Below are positions 9,456-17,621 of a stretch of DNA of 64,000 nt, one piece after another. Every line of letters starts with the position of its first letter. Position 1 is the stretch's first letter. This DNA is from CAZPMT01 sp964587655 (GTDB lineage: Bacteria; Hydrogenedentota; Hydrogenedentia; Hydrogenedentales; SLHB01). A model generated the notes under the pieces. It was not told the DNA's origin. It did not search any database and saw only the letters and a list, made by a program, of their open reading frames with translations. The position numbers and the translations under genes are program-made. The stretch is from the NCBI GenBank assembly GCA_964587655.1, contig CAZPMT010000007.1, positions 29,369 through 93,368 on the forward strand. The letters are read 5' to 3'.

Positions 9456-10625
9456 CTAGGCGACCCTTCTGCCACTGTCTTGTGCTTTCTCGCGCGATGC
9501 GGCTTGTGCTAATGGAACCAAGACATGCTTGCTCAGCCAGGAGACCACCGGCACAACCAGGCCGTCGCCCATCAACTTGTAAGCTTCGTTGTAGTTGGTG
9601 GGAAGTGGGTAATCGTCCGGCGCCCCCATAAGACGGGCTGCTTCACGAGGACTCAGCAGCCTGCTTCTGATCCTGTCGCCCTCGACGACCACAATCGTTT
9701 GGCGGCTGGATCCTCCAGCAGGGGTTCTCAGACAACCGCTGATCTGATCAAACCTGACTTCCGCGCGCTGGTTCCTGTTGCCGTGCTCGTCCGTCCGGGT
9801 TCTCCTGTAGAGAGTACCCACCGTCCGCCTCATCATGGCCTGCGCCTGAAACAGCTTCTGCAAATTAGCGTGGGACATCATCTTTACGAAAGCTTCCGTT
9901 TCCGAGGGGTAGTGCCATCTGACGCCGAGGGGGTTTTCCTCAAGAACGTCACGCAATTGGGGCGCGGGACCTTCCGGCAAAGGGACCCGCCACCATAGCG
10001 CGTCCTTACGTATGGCTTCCGGCAGTGCGTGATATGCCCGAATCAGGGAAGGGCTATGCCAAGACCCAAAGGGATCTTCCTGAACAAGTTTCCTTGGAAT
10101 CTGAACCTTGCTGGAAACCGCGACGATGAAAAGACGAGGACGCGATTGAGGGACGAACATCCTCGCGTCAATGACCAGCGCGCCATAACGGTACCCGCCC
10201 GCCTTCAGCGCGCCAAGAATTGCAGCGAAGTCCTTCCCGCCATCGGACGTGATGGTTCCCACCACGTTCTCTACGGCAATGATTGGGACCTCGCGATCAG
10301 CGTTCTTTGCCAGAATCAGGTCCAGGAAAGGCCAAAAAGTGCTGCTTCTTTCGCCTTCAAGCCCTCGGCCTTTTCCGGCGAGTGAAAGGTCCTGACACGG
10401 GAATGATGCCCATGCAAGAACAGCGCCGTCAGGCAATTGCTCGGACCGCAATTGGCGGATATCTTCTCTCAGCAGTTCCGGCGAAGGCCCGAAAGCTCTT
10501 CGGTAGGCCTCAACTTTCTTCGGGCAAAAATCATTGGCGAAGACACAGTCCCATTTCTTTCCAAGACCGAGCCTGGCCATACCTCCGCCGCAGAAGAACT
10601 CGTAGTACTTGTATCGGTTGTTCAT
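9456..10625 (-). CDS. dcm: DNA (cytosine-5-)-methyltransferase
   Basis: Modification enzyme of the local R-M system; transfers methyl from SAM to cytosine C5 at an unknown site. The 389 residues carry motif I (FFCGGGMARLGL, about residues 10-21), motif IV with the catalytic Pro-Cys-Gln at 76-78, motif VI ENV at 119-121, motif VIII QSRPR at 160-164 and a C-terminal motif X segment (GLVVPVVSWL). The target-recognition region lies roughly between residues 180 and 300. It is the first gene of a minus-strand operon continuing into the disrupted endonuclease and vsr, and it appears intact, so methylation probably persists without restriction. Confidence 0.93.
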   Translation of the reverse strand: MNNRYKYYEFFCGGGMARLGLGKKWDCVFANDFCPKKVEAYRRAFGPSPELLREDIRQLRSEQLPDGAVLAWASFPCQDLSLAGKGRGLEGERSSTFWPFLDLILAKNADREVPIIAVENVVGTITSDGGKDFAAILGALKAGGYRYGALVIDARMFVPQSRPRLFIVAVSSKVQIPRKLVQEDPFGSWHSPSLIRAYHALPEAIRKDALWWRVPLPEGPAPQLRDVLEENPLGVRWHYPSETEAFVKMMSHANLQKLFQAQAMMRRTVGTLYRRTRTDEHGNRNQRAEVRFDQISGCLRTPAGGSSRQTIVVVEGDRIRSRLLSPREAARLMGAPDDYPLPTNYNEAYKLMGDGLVVPVVSWLSKHVLVPLAQAASREKAQDSGRRVA

Positions 10626-10660
10626 GACAATCCCAACCTGCTGATACGAAACACACTCAG

Positions 10661-10666
10661 ATTATA
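10661..10666 (-). promoter_or_regulatory. -10 box upstream of the cytosine methyltransferase
   Basis: A consensus TATAAT on the minus strand ends 35 bases before the methyltransferase ATG. The -35 position 17 bases further up is weak (TTTGCG). Confidence 0.5.
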
Positions 10667-10720
10667 TCAGCACGGCAATCAAACGCAAAGCCTGCGAAAA
10701 GCACGTGACTCTGGAACTCG

Positions 10721-11959
10721 TTAGATCCCTTGGCTCCTATTAGAGACGGAACCGCTACCCGATTTACGATCGCAAGACATTTGCTTGAGCGGTGCGTCCG
10801 GGGAATGGTTCTGTGATTCCTCTTCGGGCGGCGGCGTGGGAGTCGAGGGGGCGAGCCAGCCTTTCCGGTAGAAGTAGAACAGCAGGCCGCCTGCCACGGA
10901 AAGCATTACAGACAGCGCGAACGGATAGCCCAGATACCATGTTAACTCGGGCATGTTAAGTGGCGAGACTTCCGTATTGAAGTTCATCCCGTACAGCCCG
11001 GCGATGAAACCTAGCGGTATGAAGATGGTGGCGATGATCGTCAGGACTTTCATGACCTCGTTCATGTGGTTGCTGACGCTCGAAAGGTAGACGTCGGTCA
11101 GGCTCATCGCCAGTTCCCGGTAGATCTCGCTTAACTCGACCACCTGGACCACGTGGTCGTAGCAGTCCCGCAAATGAAGCTGCGTTTCGGGGGTGAACAG
11201 CGAGTCGGCGTCGCGAAGCATTACCTGCAGGGCGTCGCGCATCGGCCATACGATGCGGCGCAGGTCAAGCAAGTGGCGCTTTGTAGCGTGGAGACGGTGG
11301 ATCGTGTCGCGCGTTGGCTGCGCGATCACCTCAGTCTCTAGTTTCTCGAGTTGTTCCCCGTACTCTTCGAGGACGGGGAAGTAGTAATCGACAATCGCGT
11401 CTATCAGGCAGTACAAGAGGTAATCCGCGCCGAGTTGGCGGAGGCGGCCCACCTTGTCGCGGACATGTTGGCGGATGATCTCGAAGCAATCTCCCGGCAG
11501 ACCCTCCTGGAACGTTATCACGAAGCCCCGCCCCAGGAACATGCTGACCTGTTCCGTTTCCAGCTCGTCCGTGAACCGCGTCATCCGGCTAACGACGAAG
11601 ATCTGGTCCTCGTATTCCTCGACCTTGGGCCGCTGATGGACGTTGAGGACGTCCTCGAGAGCGAGGCGATGGAGGCCGAAGATCTCGCCGAGGATCTCAA
11701 CGGTCTTTGCGTCTCCGAGTCCGTCCACGTTAATCCATGTGACCGGCCATTTTTCGAGGTAGGATCGTAAGGAGCGGAGGTCCGTGACTTCGGCCTCGAC
11801 GAACTCGCCGGGACCGTACGCAAGAACGCGGACCTTGGGATGGGGCGCTTCCGGTTCGGCCCGCAGGGTCCCGGGCGGCGTCCCCGGCGGCGCGGAATGC
11901 CGCACAAATATGCGCCGGTGCTTGTGTCGAGCGTGATGTCTAGCCATGCCTCTTTCCAT
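10721..11959 (-). CDS. corA: CorA-type magnesium/cobalt channel
   Basis: Inner-membrane divalent cation channel. A large cytoplasmic N-terminal domain ends in long helices (YLLYCLIDAIVDYYFPVLEEY, then a coiled region), followed by two transmembrane helices joined by the signature YGMNFN. The C-terminal tail of about 35 residues is polar and Pro/Glu rich. I start it at the ATG at 11959 (412 residues), with GGAAG six bases upstream; the ATG at 11947 is an alternative. The frame stays open further upstream but that stretch does not look like CorA. It is read in the same direction as the FAH gene upstream, separated by a double-hairpin element. Confidence 0.92.
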   Translation of the reverse strand: MERGMARHHARHKHRRIFVRHSAPPGTPPGTLRAEPEAPHPKVRVLAYGPGEFVEAEVTDLRSLRSYLEKWPVTWINVDGLGDAKTVEILGEIFGLHRLALEDVLNVHQRPKVEEYEDQIFVVSRMTRFTDELETEQVSMFLGRGFVITFQEGLPGDCFEIIRQHVRDKVGRLRQLGADYLLYCLIDAIVDYYFPVLEEYGEQLEKLETEVIAQPTRDTIHRLHATKRHLLDLRRIVWPMRDALQVMLRDADSLFTPETQLHLRDCYDHVVQVVELSEIYRELAMSLTDVYLSSVSNHMNEVMKVLTIIATIFIPLGFIAGLYGMNFNTEVSPLNMPELTWYLGYPFALSVMLSVAGGLLFYFYRKGWLAPSTPTPPPEEESQNHSPDAPLKQMSCDRKSGSGSVSNRSQGI

Positions 11960-11996
11960 CCTGAACTTCCGGAGGTAGCACCTGCAATCGGCAAAT

Positions 11997-12056
11997 GTGG
12001 AAGCGGCGTCCTCGCCGCTTTTCGGCAGCACAATAAGCGCGACGAGGACGTCGCGC
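11997..12056. repeat. twin hairpin element with complementary loops
   Basis: Two perfect hairpins lie side by side: AAGCGGCG-TCCT-CGCCGCTT (12001-12020) and GCGCGACG-AGGA-CGTCGCGC (12037-12056). The loops TCCT and AGGA are complementary, and the two halves are rough inverted copies of each other. It lies between the corA start and the FAH stop, so it may serve as the FAH terminator. A second copy of the first hairpin, inverted and with one loop change, is at 20124-20147. Confidence 0.7.
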
Positions 12057-12065
12057 CTACGATTG

Positions 12066-12875
12066 CTACTTGCCGGCGCTTCCAACGACGGGATTCGACA
12101 GGCAGCCGATTCCCTCAATCTCAATGGTCACCACGTCGCCGGGACGCAACGTGAGTTTCGGGGTGCGCGCCCACCCGATGCCTTCCGGCGTACCGGTCAT
12201 GATCACGGTGCGCGGCAACAGCGTCGTGTCTTGCGAGAGGAAACTGATCAGCGTCGCGACGTCGAAGATCATGTTCGAGGTCTTTCCGTGCTGCACTTCC
12301 ATCCCGTTGCGTTTGGTGATGAGCGTCAGGCGCGACGGATCGCGTATTTCGTCCGGCGTCACGAGCACGGGCCCCATCGGCGCAAACGTGTCGAAGCTCT
12401 TCCCGCGACACCACTGCGAGCCGCCCTTCTTTTCCTGCCAGATACGCGCCGACACGTCGTGCCCAATCGTGCAGCCGAGCACGCAATCGAGGGCCTTCTC
12501 TTTGGGCACGTCTCGCGCGGGCTTTCCGAGCACGACGACAAGTTCGCCCTCGAAATCCACTTCGTCCTCACAGACCTTCGGCAGCCGTATCGGCTCCTCG
12601 TGGCCGATGGCGGCATTCGGGTTCTTCATGAACAGGATCGGGTAGTCCGGCGGCGGGGCGCCGCCCTCGGCGGCATGCGCGGCGTAGTTCCGTCCAATGC
12701 AGAGAATCGCCACCGGCGGGACCGGCGGCAGCCATCGTTTGGGCTTTACGATCTCATCCGTCGCGACGAGATTGCCTGCGATGGGATCGCCATCGGCGCG
12801 AAGCAGTCGTCCGTCCGGTTGCGCAACGGCCCACGTTACGACCCCGTCGTTCATCTCGATGCGGGCAATCTTCAT
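12066..12875 (-). CDS. fumarylacetoacetate hydrolase family protein
   Basis: FAH-fold enzyme acting on a beta-diketo or 2-oxo acid, typical of aromatic or sugar acid breakdown; the substrate cannot be named. Landmarks are IGRNYAAHAAE, the metal-binding acids in a VDFEGELVVVLG segment, the GHDVSAR loop, GKSFDTFAPMGP and TGTPEGIG. The ATG at 12875 (269 residues) is preferred, with GGAG eight bases upstream; a TTG at 12890 is in frame. It appears to be a single-gene unit upstream of corA. Confidence 0.9.
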   Translation of the reverse strand: MKIARIEMNDGVVTWAVAQPDGRLLRADGDPIAGNLVATDEIVKPKRWLPPVPPVAILCIGRNYAAHAAEGGAPPPDYPILFMKNPNAAIGHEEPIRLPKVCEDEVDFEGELVVVLGKPARDVPKEKALDCVLGCTIGHDVSARIWQEKKGGSQWCRGKSFDTFAPMGPVLVTPDEIRDPSRLTLITKRNGMEVQHGKTSNMIFDVATLISFLSQDTTLLPRTVIMTGTPEGIGWARTPKLTLRPGDVVTIEIEGIGCLSNPVVGSAGK

Positions 12876-13015
12876 TTTCCTTACTCCCAACGCGGCACGG
12901 CCGCAATTCCATGGCCAGGGGTGCGTTTACTTCTCAGCCAATCGCCTCGGATATGGTACACGACGGGTGCGCCTTTCGCGAGTCTGACAACAACCAGCGA
13001 CTTTGCAGCCAGCCA

Positions 13016-13963
13016 TTACTTTCGGTGAGCGGGGCGCTGGCGACGGATCTGATCGAGATGCTCGCAAATCTGATCCCGTAGATCCGGTTCCAGGTCGTTC
13101 ACGAGCAAGAGTGATTCCAATCGCAATTCGGCTTCCGAGTAACGCTGCACCGCGGAGAGAATCCGGGCTGCGGCGAGCTTCCCATAGTGAAACCGCGGGT
13201 TAACTCCGGCGCATCGTTCCAATGCCGCCAAGGCGTCGTCGATTCTCCGTTGCCTGAGCATCACGTCGGCCAGTTGCACGGCGATCGCCCCGTCTTCCGG
13301 CGCGAGCGCGCAGGCGTCCGCCAGATTCACGGCAGCCTCTTCGATCCCGCCGCGAGAGATAGCCAGCGTTGCGGCTTGGCAAAGTCCTTCGACGCGCTGT
13401 TCCTTGGGACAATCCTTGGGACAGTAAAAGACACCGTACCGAGCGCCGGACAGCGCCCGGAACTCCTGGAAGCGGTTCGGATACGCAAGGAAATCCTCGC
13501 ATTCCCATTGGCTGCGATGCAGTTCGCCTGGATTGCCGTGAACCACCCCATGCTCCCATCCATCCCCGAGAGGGATGTTCACGAGAAGCGCTTTCCGCGC
13601 CTTCTCATACAGGATCCGCAACACGGTTCTTCCGTCATCCTTGTCGAGGTGCTCGATCACGTCACCGGCTATGATGAGGTCATAGCAGTCAAGGGCGGGC
13701 GCGGCCTCACGAATGTCCGCTATCGAGATCCTGTCGTAAAGCGCCCGCTGATGTGCCTGAATGTACGGCTCAAACAGTTCGAGGCCATCGATGCGTATCC
13801 GCCAGTCCCGCGGCTGGACTCGCTCCGCCATCGCGTCAAGATACATGCGGCAGAGGAATCCCCAAAGCCCGAAGCCGCAACCCACATCCAGTACCGAACG
13901 CGGTGCGCAAGTCAGGATCAGCGCGACGCAATAGCTTATATGTCCTGATGTGCTTACCGGCAC
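13016..13963 (-). CDS. class I SAM methyltransferase with C-terminal helical repeats
   Basis: The N-terminal half is a Rossmann methyltransferase: SAM loop VLDVGCGFG near residue 24, the acidic strand-2 residue in IDGLELFEPY, and post-motif LIIAGDVIEHLD. From about residue 205 the chain turns into TPR-like helices (AATLAISRGGIEEAAVNLADACALAPEDG and two more repeats), a layout seen in methyltransferases tied to glycan or peptide modification. The start is a GTG at 13963, with an in-frame stop 18 bases further upstream. The substrate is unknown. It is divergent from the methyltransferase at 14116. Confidence 0.8.
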   Translation of the reverse strand: MPVSTSGHISYCVALILTCAPRSVLDVGCGFGLWGFLCRMYLDAMAERVQPRDWRIRIDGLELFEPYIQAHQRALYDRISIADIREAAPALDCYDLIIAGDVIEHLDKDDGRTVLRILYEKARKALLVNIPLGDGWEHGVVHGNPGELHRSQWECEDFLAYPNRFQEFRALSGARYGVFYCPKDCPKEQRVEGLCQAATLAISRGGIEEAAVNLADACALAPEDGAIAVQLADVMLRQRRIDDALAALERCAGVNPRFHYGKLAAARILSAVQRYSEAELRLESLLLVNDLEPDLRDQICEHLDQIRRQRPAHRK

Positions 13964-14070
13964 TGGACTCGCTTTCGATCAAGATGCCTCGCCCAACTCC
14001 AGCCAAGTATATGGCGCGGGGCGGTTGTTTCTCCAGACTCACCCGCGTGAATCGACATCCGGTGACAGCT

Positions 14071-14076
14071 TATAAT
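14071..14076 (+). promoter_or_regulatory. -10 box upstream of the 14116 gene
   Basis: A consensus TATAAT lies 40 bases before the TTG start of the plus-strand methyltransferase, in the divergent gap. No clear -35 at the usual distance. Confidence 0.45.
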
Positions 14077-14115
14077 AGGTGAAGTTTAGTCGCATTTCGA
14101 CAGGCGGGAATTCGA

Positions 14116-14814
14116 TTGGAAGTCAAGGCATTTAGAAAAGCCTTTTGGGCACAATTCAAAGGCGCTGACCGGAACAGGCCATGCTATGCCTATTGGGATC
14201 CATTCGTAATTCACGAGATGGATCCCTGTCCCGATGTCGAAGGCATGATCTCCATTAAGAATCAACAGCTTCTGAATCTGGCCTTCCGCTTTATCGGCAA
14301 GGGCGAGTGCTACCTCGAAGTCGGCACATACAAAGGCAAGAGCCTCATTTCGGCCATGATCAAGAACCCCCTTGTCCCGGTCTTCGCCTGCGACAATTTC
14401 TCGGAGTTCCCCGGCAACGAATTCGAGACTACCTTGGCCAATCTGCGCCGCTACGGCCTGGAAGACAAGGTCACGTTCTACTCGTGTGATTTTCTGGAAG
14501 TATACCGCCCCGAGAAACTGCCCATTCCCGTCGGCCTCTATTTCTACGATGCGGCCCATGAAGAGGAGCCCCAGTACCTCGCCATCAAGAAAGTAGAACC
14601 CTATCTGGCCGACGAGGCATTGGTCATCGTTGACGATTGGCTCTATACGCCCGATTGTCCCTCCTACGCCAAGGCCGGCACCTTGCGCGCCGTCAAGGAA
14701 TCCCGCAACCAATGGGACCTCATGTATGAGCTCCCCGCCCGATTCAATGGCGACCGCGCCATGTGGTGGAACGGTCTCGGCGTTCTCTCCTTTCGAAGAG
14801 TGCGTGGCGAATAG
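14116..14814 (+). CDS. class I SAM-dependent methyltransferase (Methyltransf_24 type)
   Basis: A 232-residue predicted methyltransferase. The SAM-binding strand is YLEVGTYKGKSL, followed by FACDNFSEF as the acidic end of strand 2 and GLYFYDAAHEEEPQYLAIKKVEPYL, the D-x-x-H pattern typical of the O-methyltransferase / cephalosporin hydroxylase-like group. ALVIVDDWLYTPD supplies a further acid pair. The start is a TTG at 14116, since the next methionine is 36 residues in and would remove expected sequence. No neighbour hints at a substrate. A strong hairpin follows the stop. Confidence 0.75.
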   Translation: MEVKAFRKAFWAQFKGADRNRPCYAYWDPFVIHEMDPCPDVEGMISIKNQQLLNLAFRFIGKGECYLEVGTYKGKSLISAMIKNPLVPVFACDNFSEFPGNEFETTLANLRRYGLEDKVTFYSCDFLEVYRPEKLPIPVGLYFYDAAHEEEPQYLAIKKVEPYLADEALVIVDDWLYTPDCPSYAKAGTLRAVKESRNQWDLMYELPARFNGDRAMWWNGLGVLSFRRVRGE

Positions 14815-14927
14815 CCGGAGACTGACTGCCATCTAGAGGCCCGGCCAGAAAGACCGGTTTTGGGGCTTCGCGGGGATATTTCAAACTCCATGTCAAGGCC
14901 CTTCAGGGCTGGATGTACAAACTCCAT

Positions 14928-14952
14928 GGGGCGGTTTTTCCAAAACCGCCCC
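14928..14952. terminator. strong hairpin between convergent genes
   Basis: A perfect 11-bp stem (GGGGCGGTTTT / AAAACCGCCCC) with a 3-base loop sits between the plus-strand gene ending at 14814 and the minus-strand gene ending at 14962. It should work as a bidirectional terminator; the T and A runs are inside the stem. Confidence 0.65.
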
Positions 14953-14961
14953 CCGTCGCGG

Positions 14962-16422
14962 CTATCTTGACAGAAACCCTTTCTCCGGGTTAGGCGCCGG
15001 CACATAGGTGTGTGGCGTCGTGTCGGGGACGACTCGGACCGGGGTCGTGAAGGTGAACGGAGCGCCGGCCGGACCGTTGAAGGTGAGCTCCACCATGAAT
15101 GCCGTCCAACCGTTTGCCGGCGTCGAAACGTGTCCCACGTAAACACCGCCGCCCTGGTCGGCGAGGTCGGAGGATGTCCACGCCTCGCCTATCGTGTCCT
15201 TGCGGAAGTCTCGCGCGTCCGGGTTGGTGGCCTGCCACAGTTTGATCGCCGTGGGCTTGTCCGGCGTTTCCGCGCGGGTTGTTTCCGCGTCGGGGAAGGT
15301 CCATTTGTATTGCGGGATCGCGGTTCCCTGCGAGATCGCGCTGAAGAAGGACAAGACGCTCTCCACGGCGCTGAGATTAAGCCCGTGGTCGGTATTGGGA
15401 ATCGAGCGCAGGTCCTTTGGACCTTTCAGATCGTCGAAATAGAACTTCCACGAATCCGGCAGGAAGAACTGATCCCCGCACGAGGTGAGGACGAGTTTTG
15501 GCATGGTCAGGCGATCGACGTAGCTGTAGGGCTCGACGATCTTCATGAGCGCGGCATATTCGGGCGTCTCCATCCGCTCCATGATTCCCATCTTTACATA
15601 GTCGTAGACCGCCGGCGCCCAGAAGCCGTAGACCGCCCAGTGATGACGGAAGGACGGGATGATATTCAGCAGATCGATCACCATGGGTGCGATGCCGATA
15701 ACGCGGTTGTCGACCGCCGCCGTGGTCCACGTTGTCCACCCGCGCTTCGACGCGCCGGTCACGACAAAGGACTCGACCTTGTGCGACCCGCCCTCGTTGG
15801 ACGCGCAGAAGGTTTGCACCGTGTCCATGGCGCGGACAACGGCCTTCGTCATCGGGAGGCGGAGCGGCCATTCTTCGTCGCCAGTGCGCATGAACTTGTC
15901 CCACGTGTAGGCGATGATGCTGTCTTCCGAACGGCGGATCTTGTCATCGGAGAACGTCAATGGTTCATTCGGGATGTTGCTGATCTCCGCCGTAACGGCG
16001 CTCGCCGCCGAGGCAATCAGACGCAGCCTTGCGTCATCTTTGGGGGGCTGATCCTTGTTGCTGCCACCGCCGATAATCATTAGCGCGGTCTTGGACGTCA
16101 CGTTCTTGGGAACGACGATCGTGAGCCAGTGCTTCCACACGGGCCGGTCGACTTCCTCGGGCTTGCGCCACGTCTGGGAGGTCAGATCGATGACGTAGCA
16201 CGTGGAATCGTGGCCGGGAATCGTGTTCACGAGTTGGTGCGCATAGGTTGGGTCCGGCTTCGCCACGTAACGGTCGAGAGCGGTGGTTTTCACCGTTTCG
16301 CGGGCCGTGGTCACGGCGGCGTCTCCGGCGGCCGCATGGGCGTATCCGGCCACGAACGCCAAACCCAGCAAGAGAGTCACAGCCAGAAGGTGGAAGCGGA
16401 GATTAGTGTTATTGCATTTCAT
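14962..16422 (-). CDS. PhoPQ-activated pathogenicity-related (PqaA-like) hydrolase
   Basis: Secreted alpha/beta-hydrolase-like protein of the PqaA family (PF10142). A signal peptide (LLAVTLLLGLAFVAGYAHA) occupies the first 30 residues. The nucleophile elbow is VVTGASKRGWTTW, and LTSCGDQFFLPDSW and IPNTDHGL provide the expected later acid and histidine positions. A C-terminal beta domain follows. The ATG at 16422 (486 residues) has GGAGGAG eight bases upstream; the open frame further upstream has no protein character. The substrate is unknown. It is transcribed divergently from the enoyl-CoA hydratase gene. Confidence 0.85.
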   Translation of the reverse strand: MKCNNTNLRFHLLAVTLLLGLAFVAGYAHAAAGDAAVTTARETVKTTALDRYVAKPDPTYAHQLVNTIPGHDSTCYVIDLTSQTWRKPEEVDRPVWKHWLTIVVPKNVTSKTALMIIGGGSNKDQPPKDDARLRLIASAASAVTAEISNIPNEPLTFSDDKIRRSEDSIIAYTWDKFMRTGDEEWPLRLPMTKAVVRAMDTVQTFCASNEGGSHKVESFVVTGASKRGWTTWTTAAVDNRVIGIAPMVIDLLNIIPSFRHHWAVYGFWAPAVYDYVKMGIMERMETPEYAALMKIVEPYSYVDRLTMPKLVLTSCGDQFFLPDSWKFYFDDLKGPKDLRSIPNTDHGLNLSAVESVLSFFSAISQGTAIPQYKWTFPDAETTRAETPDKPTAIKLWQATNPDARDFRKDTIGEAWTSSDLADQGGGVYVGHVSTPANGWTAFMVELTFNGPAGAPFTFTTPVRVVPDTTPHTYVPAPNPEKGFLSR

Positions 16423-16737
16423 CGTCGTACTCCTCCGATACGCGCGCAAGGCTTCGGCGCGCGAGATACAGGGCCTTTTCCCGGCCATCTTGGCCGTTCT
16501 TTGACCGTCTTCGTGCTGAATCAGTTTCACGCGCGCGGGCCGTTGGACGAGCACGGACGAACACGGACGGGCACTGACGATCAGTTTCACGCGCGCGCGG
16601 GTCGTTGCCTCTCTGGAAGGTTGCCGATTGCGCTCTGGCGGGGGGGTGTGAAACAATCGCCGTTGTGCGCACCCAAAGACCGGACCCCGGGCAGAGTCTG
16701 CCCCAAACATGGGCGTGTATCGACGGAGGATCGCAAG
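16423..16737. other. divergent intergenic region with short direct repeats
   Basis: No gene seen. TCAGTTTCACGCGCGCG occurs at 16521-16537 and again at 16581-16597, exactly 60 bases apart. Between them, about 16547-16575, is a degenerate array of ACGA(G/A)CACGG units. Both neighbouring promoters must lie here. Confidence 0.6.
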
Positions 16738-17535
16738 ATGGCGGAAACGTTTGCAGTGGCGATAGAGAATCATGTTGCGCAGGTGACGCTGAACCGTCCC
16801 GAGACGTACAACGCGCTGGGCCCCGACGAGCTTTGCGGCCTGGCGCGGAATTTCACCGCTATGGCGGTGGACACATCCGTGCGCGGAGTCGTGATCACCG
16901 GCGCGGGCAAGGCGTTCTGCTCCGGCGCGGACCTCAAGGGCTTGATCAAGGATCCCACCAAGGCATCCGAGAATCTATACACATTCGCCGCCGTGCTGCA
17001 TCAGTCCGTCCTCGAGATCCGGCGGATGCGGAAACCGGTCATCGCCGCCATCAACGGCGTGGCGGCGGGCGCGGGCATGTCGCTGGCGCTTGCGTGCGAC
17101 TTCCGCGTCATGGCCAAGTCGGCAGTACTGCGGCAGGCGTACACCTCCTGGGGGTTGTGCATCGACGGCGGCGGCACGTTTGCGCTGCCACGCCTCGTCG
17201 GGTTGGCGCGCGCACTCGAAATCGCGGCGTTTGATCCCCCAATAACATCCGAAATGGCGCTCCAATGGGGCCTGGTGACAAAGGTCGTCGAAGACGGTCA
17301 AGCCCTCGATGCGGCCCTCGCCATGGCGCGCGACCTGGCCGAACGCTCGATGCACTCCTTCGGCCTGAGCAAGCAATTGCTGACCGATTCATTCACGACG
17401 CCGCTCGAGGTCCAGCTCGAACGCGAACGCATCGGCGTATCCACCTGCGGAGGCCACCCAGACGGCCTCGAAGGCATGATGGCCTTCGCCTTCAAACGCA
17501 AACCCTCATACAACAAAGACGGCGGCGGATCGTGA
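16738..17535 (+). CDS. enoyl-CoA hydratase/isomerase family protein
   Basis: Crotonase-fold enzyme of 265 residues acting on an acyl-CoA. The oxyanion-hole segments are clear: GKAFCSGADLKGL near residue 60 and NGVAAGAGMSLALACDFRV near residue 105. In the catalytic loop the usual I-G-x-x-P-D-x-G appears as GLCIDGGG, so an acid is present but the classic hydratase glutamates are not obvious; isomerase or another crotonase activity is possible. GGAGGA lies 8 bases before the ATG. The open frame extending far upstream is non-coding in character. No other fatty-acid genes are nearby. Confidence 0.85.
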   Translation: MAETFAVAIENHVAQVTLNRPETYNALGPDELCGLARNFTAMAVDTSVRGVVITGAGKAFCSGADLKGLIKDPTKASENLYTFAAVLHQSVLEIRRMRKPVIAAINGVAAGAGMSLALACDFRVMAKSAVLRQAYTSWGLCIDGGGTFALPRLVGLARALEIAAFDPPITSEMALQWGLVTKVVEDGQALDAALAMARDLAERSMHSFGLSKQLLTDSFTTPLEVQLERERIGVSTCGGHPDGLEGMMAFAFKRKPSYNKDGGGS

Positions 17536-17621
17536 TCGTAGACGAGCGATGGCGTCGTCACGCACTTGCGATCCGGGCGGGTGAACACATATCCTGGAAT
17601 AAACTGGAGGAGGGATGAGCC

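Larger units (their letters stand above)
7280..9475 (-). pseudogene. type II restriction endonuclease, split by an IS element
   Basis: Two minus-strand coding pieces flank the element at 7786-9069. The upstream piece (9070-9475, 135 codons) reads to a strand with VIVEAKGC and NNTNIYVRI; the E-x-K in VIVEAKG resembles a PD-(D/E)xK nuclease core. The downstream piece (7280-7785) continues as SLRPQNADEFVIWSL and on to a C-terminus at 7283. Removing exactly 7786-9069, which is 428 codons long, rejoins them in frame as a 303-residue protein. It overlaps the methyltransferase by 20 bases and ends 8 bases before vsr, the position expected for the endonuclease of an R-M operon. The endonuclease identity is inferred from context and the nuclease-like motif. 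Confidence 0.75.

Noticed and set aside
16129..16737. Upstream in-frame extension of the enoyl-CoA hydratase gene
   Set aside because: The stretch is antisense to the PqaA-like gene and its leader. The crotonase domain begins right after the ATG at 16738, which has a GGAGGA site.
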